From contig NZ_JAXCIL010000001.1 in the NCBI RefSeq assembly GCF_034387475.1, forward strand, positions 2,046,001 through 2,110,000: a DNA stretch of 64,000 bases. Direction: 5' to 3'. The notes under the pieces were generated by a model. The model did not search any database and was not told the DNA's origin. It saw nothing but the letters and a program-made list of their open reading frames with translations. Source of the DNA: Pseudomonas sp. Teo4 (GTDB taxonomy: Bacteria > Pseudomonadota > Gammaproteobacteria > Pseudomonadales > Pseudomonadaceae). Each line of letters starts with the position of its first letter. Position 1 is the stretch's first letter. Position numbers and translations under genes: made by a program. Shown here piece by piece: positions 9,618 to 18,627 of this stretch.

Positions 9618-11936
9618 ATGCGTTATCCACGCCTGCTTGCACCTGCTGCCTTTCCCCTGCTCACCCTGCCGCTGTTCGTCCATGCCCAGTCCCTGACGGT
9701 AGTCCCCGGCGATAGCCTTGGGGCGGTCGCACAGAGCCAGGCAGTCGACGATTTCAAAATGACCGGAGGGTCCCTGCAGTCCCTGAACCAAGGGCAAGGC
9801 TACGACACCTTCGAAATGAGCGACGGGCGCATCGTTGGCGCATTCGAGGATGGCGACCGAGCCATTTTCTCCGGTGGCCGCATCGGCCGGGTGGACCTCA
9901 AGCTTGCCGACAACTACTTCGAGATGTCCCAGGACACGGCGGTCGAAACCCGCATTGACGGGAACCTGGTCAGCGGCTTTGGCAATGACACCATCATCCT
10001 TCGCGGCGGTACCATCGGCGGCAACATCAGCACCAGCGGTGGCGTGGACAACATCACCGTCAGCGGCGGCGAATTGCGGGGCAACGTGTTGGCCAGCACA
10101 GGCAACGACGTCTTCACCTGGTCTGGAGGACGTATCGCCGGCCGCGTGGACCTCGGCATTGGCGATGACCGGGCGCTGCTCGCAGGGTTGCCCAGTGACC
10201 GATTGACCATCCAACTAGACGGTGGCGCCGGCAACGACAACCTGACCTTCGACGCCAGCCAGGTGAACGGCGGCGCGCAGTACTTGAACTGGGAACAGGT
10301 CGACCTGAACAACGCCAGCAACCTGGCCCTGGACGACACGTTGGTACTGGGTGATGCCTCCAGCGGCACCGGAACCCTGAACATCGACGCCAGCAGCACC
10401 CTCGCCTCGCGCCAAGGCACGCTGGCCCCCTTTACCCCTGAGCAACGAGCAACGCTGAACAACGCCGGCACCCTCGACCTGAGCGGCGGCAACGACGCCC
10501 AGGGCCGCCTGACCGTACAAGGCAATTACCAGGGCAACAATGGCGTGCTTCGCCTGAACAGCGTGCTGGCCGGCGACGACGCCGCATCTGACCGCCTGGT
10601 GGTCAGCCAGGGCAGCATCAGCGGCACCACCAACCTGAACATCACCAACCTAGGCGGGACGGGCGCAGCAACCCAGGCCAACGGCATTCAGGTGGTCGAG
10701 GCCCGGGACGGTGCGACCAGTACCGCTACAGCCTTTACCCAAACCCAGACGCTCTCGGTGGGCGCCTATGACTACCGCTTGTTCAAAGGTGGGGTAACGG
10801 CGGGCAGCGAAAACAGCTGGTATCTGCGTTCGACGCTGGTGGCAGCGCCCGCACCCACTAGCGTGCCCGACCCTGAACAGCCCGACCCTGAGGTGCCCCC
10901 GGCAGTGACGCCGCCAGTTGCCGCGCCCGCACCAGGGCAACCCGACCTGCCAGCGCCCGTGGCCGGCTTGAGCATTCCGTTGTACCGCCCGGAAGTTCCT
11001 GTCTACGCCGCAGCCCCAAGGGGCGCTGCGATCATCGCCCGGCAAGCCTTGGGTACCTTCCACCAGCGTCAAGGCGACCAACAACTGCTCAGCAATCAGG
11101 GCGGATTGTCCGCCAGCTGGGGCCAGGCCTACGGCGGCACACTGCGCCAGCACTGGAGCGGGACCGTCAGCCCGAGCCTGGATGGCGACCTGTATGGCTT
11201 CAAGGTCGGCCAGGACCTGTACGCTGTGCTCAACGACAACAGCTACCGCCAGCATGTCGGTGTGTACGTCAGCCATAGCCGGCTGGAGGCTGACGTCAAG
11301 GGCTTCGCCCTGGCCCTGGAGGACCGCAGTGTCGGTGACCTGAAGCTTGATGGCGACAGCCTGGGCGCCTACTGGACCCTGGTGGGGCCACAGCACTGGT
11401 ACGTCGACGCCGTGCTGCAGTACACCGACCTCGACGGCCGCGCACGCTCGAATCGCGGCGACAAACTGAACATCGACGGCAACGCCTGGACCGCCTCACT
11501 GGAGTCCGGTTACCCGTTCACCATTTCCGAGCACTGGACGCTTGAACCGCAGGCACAGTTGATCGCCCAGAAAGTCTCGTTGGACAGCGCAAACGATAGC
11601 GTCTCGCACATAAGCCATGATGCGCAGGTGGAGTTGACCGGGCGGCTTGGCGCACGCCTTGAAGGCTCGTTCGCAGGCTCCAGCGCACGCCTGCTGCAGC
11701 CCTATGCACAGCTCAACCTGTGGCACGGCGACGGGGGCCGCGACACCTTGACCTTCGATGGCGTGGACAAGATCAAGACCGACTACCGCTACACCTCGGC
11801 GCAGCTCGAAGCTGGGCTGGTGGCGCAGGTGAATGCAGCGTTGAGCCTGCATGGCGGTGTGCAGTACAGCACCAACCTCGACAGCCGCCAGCAGGAAGCC
11901 AGCGGCGTCAATCTGGGCATGCGCTGGCAGTTCTAG
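9618..11936 (+). CDS. Autotransporter (type Va secretion), repetitive passenger and beta-barrel
   Basis: The product has 772 residues. A signal peptide (1 to about 24, ending VHAQS) is followed by a passenger (about 25-420) rich in short glycine-containing strand repeats such as FSGGRIGRVDL, LRGGTIGGNI and WSGGRIAGRVDL, as expected of a beta-helix. A proline-rich linker (about 415-450) comes next, then a C-terminal barrel (about 500-772) ending ...GMRWQF with the final Phe needed for barrel assembly. There is no visible protease triad or lipase GDSL motif, so the passenger is probably an adhesin. The ATG at 9618 is preceded by GGAGA. Its stop overlaps the stop of the convergent exporter gene within one CTAG. 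Confidence 0.9.
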   Translation: MRYPRLLAPAAFPLLTLPLFVHAQSLTVVPGDSLGAVAQSQAVDDFKMTGGSLQSLNQGQGYDTFEMSDGRIVGAFEDGDRAIFSGGRIGRVDLKLADNYFEMSQDTAVETRIDGNLVSGFGNDTIILRGGTIGGNISTSGGVDNITVSGGELRGNVLASTGNDVFTWSGGRIAGRVDLGIGDDRALLAGLPSDRLTIQLDGGAGNDNLTFDASQVNGGAQYLNWEQVDLNNASNLALDDTLVLGDASSGTGTLNIDASSTLASRQGTLAPFTPEQRATLNNAGTLDLSGGNDAQGRLTVQGNYQGNNGVLRLNSVLAGDDAASDRLVVSQGSISGTTNLNITNLGGTGAATQANGIQVVEARDGATSTATAFTQTQTLSVGAYDYRLFKGGVTAGSENSWYLRSTLVAAPAPTSVPDPEQPDPEVPPAVTPPVAAPAPGQPDLPAPVAGLSIPLYRPEVPVYAAAPRGAAIIARQALGTFHQRQGDQQLLSNQGGLSASWGQAYGGTLRQHWSGTVSPSLDGDLYGFKVGQDLYAVLNDNSYRQHVGVYVSHSRLEADVKGFALALEDRSVGDLKLDGDSLGAYWTLVGPQHWYVDAVLQYTDLDGRARSNRGDKLNIDGNAWTASLESGYPFTISEHWTLEPQAQLIAQKVSLDSANDSVSHISHDAQVELTGRLGARLEGSFAGSSARLLQPYAQLNLWHGDGGRDTLTFDGVDKIKTDYRYTSAQLEAGLVAQVNAALSLHGGVQYSTNLDSRQQEASGVNLGMRWQF

Positions 11937-12556
11937 CGGCGCGCCGCCAGCAACCCGAGGCCGGCGCAGCCAAGCAAGGAAGCGCTGACTCGGTTGAACA
12001 ACCGACGCGGCCCCGGCTGGTTGAACCAACGCTGCATGTAGGCGCCCAGCCCCGCGTAGATGGCGATGGCGGCCCATTCCAGCAGCAGGAACAGCACGCC
12101 CAGCCAAAGGAACTGTTCGCTCACCGGGGTGGCGCTGCCCACCGACACGAACTGCGGCAGGAAGGCGGTGAAGATCAAGATGGCCTTGGGGTTGCCTGCC
12201 GCTACCCAGAACTCCTGGCGGGCCAGGCGCCAGGTGCCGCGCGGATGGTCACTGGCGACCACCGCCTCGCCCACCGGGGCACGCCACAGCTGCCAGGCGA
12301 TGTAGAACAGGTATGCCGCGCCCACCACCTTGATCGCCAGGAACAGGTACTCGCTGGTATGCAGCACCACGGCCAGGCCCATGGCCGCCAGCGCGATCAT
12401 GCCGCTGAAGGCGACGATGCGCCCACCGCCGGCCACGCAGGCCGTGCGCAGGCCATAGCGGCTGGCGTTGTGTAGCGACAGCAGGTTGTTCGGCCCGGGT
12501 GCCATGTTCAGGGCAAAGCAGGCGGGAATGAATAACAGCAGGCTCGACAGGTCCAT
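11933..12556 (-). CDS. LysE/RhtB-family amino-acid exporter
   Basis: The product has 207 residues with about six hydrophobic helices. The N-terminal signature PGPNNLLSLHNASRYG is the conserved LysE/RhtB motif, and WVAAGNPKAILIFTAFLPQF the second conserved block. It exports an amino acid or analogue across the inner membrane. The start at 12556 has AGGAG seven bases upstream, so the longer frame beyond it is ignored. It diverges from an AraC regulator at 12695, which is its likely regulator. The specific substrate is unknown. Confidence 0.88.
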   Translation of the reverse strand: MDLSSLLLFIPACFALNMAPGPNNLLSLHNASRYGLRTACVAGGGRIVAFSGMIALAAMGLAVVLHTSEYLFLAIKVVGAAYLFYIAWQLWRAPVGEAVVASDHPRGTWRLARQEFWVAAGNPKAILIFTAFLPQFVSVGSATPVSEQFLWLGVLFLLLEWAAIAIYAGLGAYMQRWFNQPGPRRLFNRVSASLLGCAGLGLLAARR

Positions 12557-12694
12557 TCTTGTTCTCCTAGACATCAGGCGCTCATTTCGGCGTTTACCCG
12601 CGCCTGGGTCAAGGTACAGCCATGGGAAAAAACTGTATGGTCGCCCCAGTGACCTCGGCGCTGCTAAGCTGCCGGCTTGATCAAGGAGCCAACC

Positions 12695-13510
12695 ATGCCC
12701 GCTTCCCCCGCGCTGTGGCGCGATGCGGCGCTGCCTTTTGTCGAAAGCCGCCGCGCCTGCGATAGCCGTGCCTGTTACAAGGCCCATAGCCACCCCACCT
12801 TCTCCATCGGCGCAGTGGATGCCGGTAGCAGCTATTTCACCGGGGCCGGGGCCGGGCAAGCGCACCTTACACCTGGCACCCTGGTGCTGGTTCCGGCGCA
12901 GCGCGTGCATGCCTGCAACCCCGAGCCTGGCCAGGCCTGGAGCTACCAGATGCTGCATGTGGACGCCCACTGGCTGGCGCAACTGCGCCTGGAGTCTGGG
13001 CTTGCCGCGGCGGAGCCTGGGGCACCTGCACGCATCAGCCGGAACCCCGCGCTGTACCGTGAGTTCTGCGAGTTGAATGGGCTGCTGTTCTCCAAGGCCA
13101 GCACAGCGGAAAAGGAAGCGGCACTGGTGGCCTTCCTCGGCGACCATGACTTTTCCGTGCACCCGCCGCTGCATCCGGCACCTGCACCGTCACTGGATGC
13201 ACCTACCCTGCGCCGGCTGATCGCGCGTATCGAGGCTGACGACCCGGCCGAACTGAGCCTGGGTTCGATGGCCGAACTGGCGGGCCTGGGCCGTTATCAG
13301 CTGATCCGCGCCTTTCGCGCCGCCACCGGCCTGACGCCCCATGCCTACCTGTTGAACGCACGCATCAACCGAGGCCGGCACTGGCTGGCCCAGGGGCATG
13401 AGCTGGCCGAAGTGGCATACCGCCTGGGGTTTGCTGACCAGAGCCATTTCCAGCGAGTGTTCAAGGCCCATGTGGGCGTCACCCCGGGGCAGTACCGGGC
13501 CCCGCAATAA
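12695..13510 (+). CDS. AraC-family transcriptional regulator
   Basis: The product has 271 residues. An N-terminal cupin-like arm (about 15-120, with HSHPTFSIG and LVLVPAQRVHACNP) precedes a double helix-turn-helix (about 180-271) with LAGLGRYQLIRAFRAATGLTPHAYL and the canonical LGFADQSHFQRVFKAHVGVTPGQYR. The ATG at 12695 follows AAGGAG. It diverges from the LysE-type exporter at 12556 with a 138-base gap, and another LysE-type exporter follows at 13577, so it probably controls one or both. Confidence 0.9.
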   Translation: MPASPALWRDAALPFVESRRACDSRACYKAHSHPTFSIGAVDAGSSYFTGAGAGQAHLTPGTLVLVPAQRVHACNPEPGQAWSYQMLHVDAHWLAQLRLESGLAAAEPGAPARISRNPALYREFCELNGLLFSKASTAEKEAALVAFLGDHDFSVHPPLHPAPAPSLDAPTLRRLIARIEADDPAELSLGSMAELAGLGRYQLIRAFRAATGLTPHAYLLNARINRGRHWLAQGHELAEVAYRLGFADQSHFQRVFKAHVGVTPGQYRAPQ

Positions 13511-13576
13511 TCTTCAATACGCGCCATCGGCGTCGACGCCAGACTCGGGTTTTGCCAACCCAGGTAGCCCCGTCTC

Positions 13577-14191
13577 ATGGAGCAGTTTCTGATCGTCGCT
13601 TTCGCTCACTTCCTGGCCCTGCTTTCGCCTGGCCCGGACTTCTTCCTGGTGGCGCGCAGTTCGGTGTCCGCTGGCTGGCGGGTTGCCAGCGGCGCATGCC
13701 TGGGTATCGCTCTGGCCAACGGGGTGTTTATCGTCAGCGCCTTCGCCGGCCTTGCCATTCTGCGCGATGGCGGCGCCCTGTTCATCGCATTGCAAGTGGC
13801 GGGGGCAGGTTATCTACTGTACATCGGCACGCTGTTTCTGCGCCACGCTGGGCAGACCCAGCTGGCAACGGTGGGTGAACCCACGGCGGTCAGCGGCTGG
13901 TGGCGCTGTATGGGCATGGGCTTTGTGTCCGGTATCCTCAACCCCAAGAACGCCCTGTTCTATGCAAGCCTGGCCAGCATGGTCGCCAGCAGCAGCGGCG
14001 CATGGAAAACCGTCTATGCCGGCTGGATGTTCAGCATCGTGCTGGCCTGGGACCTGCTGGTAGCCATAGCCATCGGCAATCGCAGGGTGCTCAGGCGCTT
14101 CGCCCGCGCCTTGCCGTGGCTGGAACGGCTCAGTGGAGCCTTGCTGATCACGCTAGCCATGGCGCTGCTCGGCCACCTGGTGTCGGGTTGA
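13577..14191 (+). CDS. LysE/RhtB-family exporter (second copy)
   Basis: The product has 204 residues and six helices. LLSPGPDFFLVARSSVSAGWRVA is the family signature; GFVSGILNPKNALFYASL is the second conserved block. It is only distantly similar to the exporter at 11933, so it is not a recent duplicate. It lies 66 bases after the AraC gene on the same strand and may be co-transcribed. Its last 44 bases run antisense over the end of the phosphatase gene at 14148. Confidence 0.88.
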   Translation: MEQFLIVAFAHFLALLSPGPDFFLVARSSVSAGWRVASGACLGIALANGVFIVSAFAGLAILRDGGALFIALQVAGAGYLLYIGTLFLRHAGQTQLATVGEPTAVSGWWRCMGMGFVSGILNPKNALFYASLASMVASSSGAWKTVYAGWMFSIVLAWDLLVAIAIGNRRVLRRFARALPWLERLSGALLITLAMALLGHLVSG

Positions 14192-14864
14192 CCAAGGTCA
14201 GTGTATGCAGGTCCATCAGGCTGAAATGGCCTCGGCTCCAACCGCCGGTATCCAGGTGCCAGACATTGCCCAGCAACGTGGCCTCACGCAAGGGCGTGTG
14301 CCCTACCAGCAGCGCCCGCAGCCCTTCCACGGTGTGGGTGTCGCCTTCCTGCAGGCGTTTGCGCGACCACTGGCAAAACTCGCAGACCTTGGGTTCGAGC
14401 ACACCTTCGAGCTGAGCACGCAACTCGCTCCAGTCGGCGAACGGGCTGTCGGCGTGCAACAAGCCGACAAGGCCTTCGGCAGTCTGCACTTCAATGGCGA
14501 TCGGCATGCGGACAAACGCCTCGACAAAACGCAGTTGCTCGGCCGTGGGCAAGTCGAGAAACCAACCGCCACCTGCGGTGCGATACATGTCCGGGTCCAG
14601 CCGACCACCGTTCAGGTGGTTCACCGCCAACGACTCGTGGTTACCTTGCACGGCATGGAACCAGGGCCGGGCCAGCCAATCCAGTACTGCTTCGCTTTCC
14701 GGGCCTCGGTCTACCAGGTCACCGACACTGAACAGGCGGTCGACCTCGGGGTCGAACCCTACCACTTCCAACAGGTGCTCAAGGCGGCTGAAATGCCCGT
14801 GGATATCACCCACAGCCAGGTCACGCCCCTTGGCATTGGCGGCTATCCGCCGAAACCGGCTCAT
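14148..14864 (-). CDS. PrpA-like serine/threonine protein phosphatase (metallophosphoesterase)
   Basis: The product has 238 residues. The three metal-site motifs of PPP-type phosphatases are GDIHGH (about 19-24), GDLVDRG (about 47-53) and GNHE (about 74-77); a late LLVGHTPL supplies a metal-binding His. Length and motif order fit the bacterial PrpA/PrpB or phage-lambda type, two-metal (usually Mn) enzymes. The 3' end overlaps the convergent exporter by 44 bases. The target protein is unknown. Confidence 0.88.
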   Translation of the reverse strand: MSRFRRIAANAKGRDLAVGDIHGHFSRLEHLLEVVGFDPEVDRLFSVGDLVDRGPESEAVLDWLARPWFHAVQGNHESLAVNHLNGGRLDPDMYRTAGGGWFLDLPTAEQLRFVEAFVRMPIAIEVQTAEGLVGLLHADSPFADWSELRAQLEGVLEPKVCEFCQWSRKRLQEGDTHTVEGLRALLVGHTPLREATLLGNVWHLDTGGWSRGHFSLMDLHTLTLVNPTPGGRAAPWLA

Positions 14865-14939
14865 TACACTATTCCTCTACGGCCGCGCACATGGCAGGCG
14901 TAAAATGGTCGTACACGCAGTCCGCCCCGGAGGTGCATC

Positions 14940-15455
14940 ATGCGTACCGCCCTTGTGTGTGCCGTGCTCATGGCGCTTTCAGTAGATAGCATGGCACAAG
15001 GCACACAACCCATGCAGGTTCAGGTGCATTTTGATCACCCTGAGCACTTCCGTGATGCCAGCCTCGACAGCGCAGGTTACGAACGCGGCGCCGATGACTA
15101 TGTCATGAAGACCTTGACCCAGTACCTGCAGAAGCTTGGCCAGCGCTACCTGCAACCTGGCCAGCAGCTGGTCATAGACATCCGTGACATCGACCTGGCC
15201 GGGCGCTTTGAACCCTGGCACAGCAATGCCTACGATGTGCGCTTCATGCGCGAGATCACCTGGCCAACCATCGACCTGACCTACACCCTGAGCCAACCCG
15301 GCCAGCCCGACAAGAAAGCCCAGGAACGGGTCAGCGACAAGATGTACCTCAGCCGCCCAGGACGGGTGGCCAGCAGCAGCGACCGCCTGTACGCGGAAAA
15401 AGCCATGCTCAACGACTGGTTCCGTCAACGTTTCGCAACACAACCAGCGTCCTGA
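14940..15455 (+). CDS. DUF3016 family exported protein
   Basis: The product has 171 residues with a signal peptide (1 to about 20, ...VDSMAQG). The mature part contains VQVHFDHPEHFRDAS, GQQLVIDIRDIDLAG and DVRFMREITWPTIDLTYTL, typical of DUF3016, a periplasmic family of unknown role common in Pseudomonas. The RBS is GGAGG at 14930-14934. It stands alone between two unrelated genes. Confidence 0.8.
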   Translation: MRTALVCAVLMALSVDSMAQGTQPMQVQVHFDHPEHFRDASLDSAGYERGADDYVMKTLTQYLQKLGQRYLQPGQQLVIDIRDIDLAGRFEPWHSNAYDVRFMREITWPTIDLTYTLSQPGQPDKKAQERVSDKMYLSRPGRVASSSDRLYAEKAMLNDWFRQRFATQPAS

Positions 15456-15531
15456 TTGTCTGTTCACTGGTACGGGAAAGCGCGCTGGTAGTATGCTCGG
15501 GGTTTGGATCCATACCAGGGACGGGCTTGCC

Positions 15532-16275
15532 ATGAAACTCTGTGCCGTACAATTGGCGTCGCGCAAGGGCGACCTAGAGGGCAACCTCCAGCGCCATCGC
15601 TATTGCATCGAGCAGGCCGCGGCCCTCGGCGCCAGGCTCGTGGTGTTTCCCGAACTGTCCCTGACCGGTTACGAACCCACCCTGGCCCGCCAGCTGGCCC
15701 TGCCCGTCTCGTCGGCGCGGCTCGACCCGCTGCAGGCGTCGTGCGACCGCCATGGCATCACGGTCGCATTCGGCCTGCCGCTGCCGACACCCAACGGCAT
15801 TCACATTGGCATGCCCATCCTGCGCCCCGGCGAACCGAGGCTGACCTATGCCAAACAGCGTCTGCACGACGACGAGCTACCGTTTTTCGCTGCCGCCATG
15901 CAAAGCCTGGTGTTCGAGGTGGACGAACAGCACATCGCGCCAGCCATCTGCTATGAATCCATGTTCATGGCCCATGCTGAAAAGGTCCGCGCCCAAGGGG
16001 CCGGTCTGTATCTGGTGAGCGTGGCCAAAACCGCCAAGGGTATCCGCGAAGGCTACGAGCATTACCCCGAAGTGGCCCGGCGCTTGAACATGCCCGTGCT
16101 GATGGCCAACTGTGTCGGGCCGGCCGACACCTTCATCGGTGCCGGCGGTTCTGCAGCCTGGGACAGCCACGGGAACCTGCTGGCAGCACTGGACGAGCGG
16201 ACTGAGGGCCTGGTGATGATGGACCTCGCGACAGCCAGCGCCACTGCCCTGACGCTGCCAGACCTGCCTGCATGA
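15532..16275 (+). CDS. Carbon-nitrogen hydrolase (nitrilase superfamily)
   Basis: The product has 247 residues. The Glu-Lys-Cys triad is visible: Glu in VFPELSLTGYEP (about 42), Lys in TYAKQRLH (about 108) and Cys in PAICYESM (about 140). It hydrolyses a non-peptide C-N bond, as in amidases or deaminated-glutathione amidase. The start at 15532 (MKLCAVQLAS) fits the family N-terminus; a longer frame upstream lacks conservation. Its stop overlaps the start of the small membrane protein at 16272 (ATGA), so the two are translationally coupled. Confidence 0.88.
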   Translation: MKLCAVQLASRKGDLEGNLQRHRYCIEQAAALGARLVVFPELSLTGYEPTLARQLALPVSSARLDPLQASCDRHGITVAFGLPLPTPNGIHIGMPILRPGEPRLTYAKQRLHDDELPFFAAAMQSLVFEVDEQHIAPAICYESMFMAHAEKVRAQGAGLYLVSVAKTAKGIREGYEHYPEVARRLNMPVLMANCVGPADTFIGAGGSAAWDSHGNLLAALDERTEGLVMMDLATASATALTLPDLPA

Positions 16276-16514
16276 AGTATCTGCTGCTTGCCCTGACAAG
16301 CTACAGCACCACCTACTACGTGGTCGGTTTGTTGATTCACGGCCAATTGGCCGACATCGCCGAAGGGCTTCGCCATCGACCGGATGCGCCGACGCCCGCC
16401 CAGTACCTGCGCGAAGTGCGCCCCCAGGCCCGCCGCGCCCATCGAGCGTACACGCTGCTGGCAGGGTCGGTGCTTGCGTTGGGCTTCTGCCTGTTGGCCA
16501 GCTGGATAAGCTGA
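16272..16514 (+). CDS. Small two-helix membrane protein, unknown
   Basis: The product has 80 residues with hydrophobic segments at about 2-22 and 60-79 and a charged loop between them (PQARRAHRAY). It is coupled to the nitrilase-family gene by an ATGA overlap. No family was recognised. Confidence 0.65.
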   Translation: MKYLLLALTSYSTTYYVVGLLIHGQLADIAEGLRHRPDAPTPAQYLREVRPQARRAHRAYTLLAGSVLALGFCLLASWIS

Positions 16515-16518
16515 ACGC

Positions 16519-17019
16519 TTACAAATCCAAGGCCAGGCTCTGGCGCCCTTCCAGTGCCAGCAGATATTGCTTGGCCTGCAGACCACCAGCAAAGCCAGTC
16601 AAGCTGCCCGAAGCGCCGATCACCCGATGGCAGGGGGCGATGATTGAAATCGGATTGCGTCCATTGGCCGCCCCGACCGCCCGCACCGCGCTGGGGTTGC
16701 CGATCTGCCGGGCAATCTCGCTGTAGCTGCGGGTTTCACCGAAAGGGATGGTCAGCAGCGCCGCCCACACCTGACGCTGGAACTCGGTGCCGGCAAAATC
16801 CAGCGCCAATTCGAAGTGCTGCCGGGCGCCGGCAAAGTACTCGCCCAACTGGCGTGCTGTTTCCAGCAACACCGGGTGGGCATCGTCCCGGTGCAGCTCG
16901 CCCAGGCGAACGCGATTTTCGCGCTCCTCCTCCCATAGCACCGCCGCCAGTTGCTGGCCGCGGGCCACCAGGGTCAGGGTGCCGACAGGGGATGCCATGA
17001 GGGTGAATGCGCAGGACAT
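16519..17019 (-). CDS. ogt: Methylated-DNA--protein-cysteine methyltransferase
   Basis: The product has 166 residues. The alkyl-accepting cysteine is in PCHRVI (about 130), preceded by VGAANGRNPISIIA, with the DNA-binding region RQVWAALLTIPFGETRSYSEIA ahead of it. It removes O6-methyl from guanine by irreversible self-alkylation. Length and lack of an Ada domain indicate the constitutive Ogt type. A Met seven codons in (MASPVGTLTL) is an equally possible start, since neither has a clear Shine-Dalgarno. It is convergent with the gene at 16272. Confidence 0.93.
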   Translation of the reverse strand: MSCAFTLMASPVGTLTLVARGQQLAAVLWEEERENRVRLGELHRDDAHPVLLETARQLGEYFAGARQHFELALDFAGTEFQRQVWAALLTIPFGETRSYSEIARQIGNPSAVRAVGAANGRNPISIIAPCHRVIGASGSLTGFAGGLQAKQYLLALEGRQSLALDL

Positions 17020-17171
17020 GGAAGGCTCAGCTCAAAAAGACGTTCGACGCACTCTAACCCCGCCCCCACCGCTGTGCATCCGCTTTCTTGCTCGAGCATT
17101 TCCAGACCGCCATCAACCGAGTGTGAGCGAGCCGTCATTTATTCATGAGCCTCCTTGATGCCTAACCGCAG

Positions 17172-17207
17172 CCGGACTAATACTTAAGTCTCTGCCTGGG
17201 GAGGCAC
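17172..17207 (+). promoter_or_regulatory. Conserved leader with Shine-Dalgarno in a hairpin (copy 1)
   Basis: This 36-base block matches the one at 20723-20758 in 33 positions although the genes are 3.5 kb apart. It contains CTAATACTTAAG, a possible sigma-S-type -10 region, and a perfect 5-bp hairpin TGCCT-GGGG-AGGCA (17193-17206) that holds the Shine-Dalgarno GGGGAGG. The ATG lies 6 bases after the block. Confidence 0.6.
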
Positions 17208-17212
17208 AAAAC

Positions 17213-17428
17213 ATGCAACCAAGATTCGTTATCGTTCCGGCGGTACCCATCGAAAAGGAGTCATTCCGGATCGGTGCGAGGTACTACGCGGCGACCACTT
17301 GCGGTGGCTTCGACATCTACGACAATCAGGCCAAAGAGCGGCTCAAACCAAGCTACCCGAACAGGACGACTGCGGAGGCGCAATGCCTGCGCATGAACGC
17401 GTCGGGTGACGCGGCGCCTATGTCGTAA
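17213..17428 (+). CDS. Small conserved Pseudomonas protein (paralogue of 20764)
   Basis: The product has 71 residues with no signal peptide or membrane helix. The core MQPRFVIVPAVP, ESFRIG, FDIYDNQ and KERLK is shared almost exactly with the protein at 20764, and the sequence diverges after about residue 48. The basic, aromatic character suggests a small folded domain, but no function is recognised. The shared leader makes stress- or stationary-phase control plausible. Confidence 0.75.
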   Translation: MQPRFVIVPAVPIEKESFRIGARYYAATTCGGFDIYDNQAKERLKPSYPNRTTAEAQCLRMNASGDAAPMS

Positions 17429-17474
17429 GAGACCGGCGCCGCTACGCTGACACGTCGTGCAGGAGGGTTGGTTG

Positions 17475-18137
17475 ATGTGCGGGCGCCTTTCTCAATACCG
17501 AGGCATTCACGACTTCGTCGACACGCTGGCCATGCCGGGGGCCTGGCGCAACAACATCGACGGGCCTGGCGAACCTCGATACAACGTCGCCCCCTCGACC
17601 CCGGTGGTGGTGCTGAGGGTGGACGAAGCGGGCCTCAGAGCAGACCGGGTGAAATGGGGGTGGCGGCCGCACTGGGCCGAAGACCGCGCACCGCCGATCA
17701 ACGCTCGGGTCGAGAAAGTCGCACATGGTGCGTTTTTTCGGGCGATCTGGCCCCACCGGGCGATTACCCCGGTCGACAACTGGTACGAATGGGTCGATGA
17801 GGGCGGGCCCAAGAAGCAGCCCTACCTGATCAGGCGCCGCGACGGCCGCCCTGCCCTCTGTGCCTCGATCGGCCAATTCGCCGGCCAGGCCAATGACGGC
17901 TTCGTGATCATCACCGCCGATGCCCAGGGCGGCATGGTCGATGTGCATGACCGGCGCCCGATCGTACTGTCACCTGAGCTTGCCAGGGCCTGGCTGGCCT
18001 CCACGACGGCGCCGGCTCAGGCTGAGCAGATGGCGCTGAACCTGGGCGAACCGGCCGACGCCTTCGAGTGGTACCGGGTAAGTACTGCCGTGGGTAATGT
18101 GCGTAACCAGGGGCCGGCGTTGATCCAGCCAGCCTGA
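17475..18137 (+). CDS. yedK: SRAP-domain protein (YedK/HMCES), abasic-site DNA-protein crosslinker
   Basis: The product has 220 residues. It starts MCGRLSQY: removal of Met exposes the catalytic Cys2 that bonds abasic sites in single-stranded DNA. The conserved RYNVAPSTPV (Asn), WYEW (Glu, about 105) and VHDRRPIVL (His) are all present. It shields abasic DNA during replication. The ATG at 17475 is required because Cys must be residue 2; a frame six codons longer exists but would bury it. Confidence 0.94.
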   Translation: MCGRLSQYRGIHDFVDTLAMPGAWRNNIDGPGEPRYNVAPSTPVVVLRVDEAGLRADRVKWGWRPHWAEDRAPPINARVEKVAHGAFFRAIWPHRAITPVDNWYEWVDEGGPKKQPYLIRRRDGRPALCASIGQFAGQANDGFVIITADAQGGMVDVHDRRPIVLSPELARAWLASTTAPAQAEQMALNLGEPADAFEWYRVSTAVGNVRNQGPALIQPA

Positions 18138-18467
18138 TCAGTCCAGGCAGTCCCGCGCCGCCTGGCGCAGCTTGTCACCTGCAAAGAAACCACCCTTGTA
18201 GAAGGTGGCCAGGCTACCGTCATGATGTTTGACGACTTCCAGCACCTCATCGGACGCCAAGGCGCTGGGCACGGTCAGTCGATAACCGTTGTTGATCGAT
18301 TTCTGCACCGTCAGCGGGGCGATGGCTTGCCACTTCGGCAGTACGCAGGCGGCGTAGTCCTCAGGTGATTTCTTGGTGGTTTTGCTGCCGGTGGGGGCTG
18401 ATGGCGATGCGCAGGCAGCCAAGGTGGCGGCCAGCGCAAAGGGAAATAGCAAGCGGAAGGTATGCAT
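18138..18467 (-). CDS. Small lipoprotein, unknown
   Basis: The product has 109 residues with a lipobox LAAC (Cys about 19) after a hydrophobic signal. The mature part has CVLPKWQAIAP and a C-terminal basic/acidic segment ending CLD. It resembles small outer-membrane lipoproteins of Pseudomonas, but the family is not recognised. It abuts yedK tail to tail with no gap. Confidence 0.7.
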   Translation of the reverse strand: MHTFRLLFPFALAATLAACASPSAPTGSKTTKKSPEDYAACVLPKWQAIAPLTVQKSINNGYRLTVPSALASDEVLEVVKHHDGSLATFYKGGFFAGDKLRQAARDCLD

Positions 18468-18627
18468 GAACGAGGCGACCGAAATGAAGTGCTGGCATTT
18501 TACTGAGCCGTCGCAGAGAACTCCAACCCACCAAAGTCGGCAGAGACCCTCATTCTGGATATCGGCGCAAGTATGAGTGGGCTGTGCGTGCCACTGAAGG
18601 CTGAGACGGTCTGCGACGTTTTACCAA

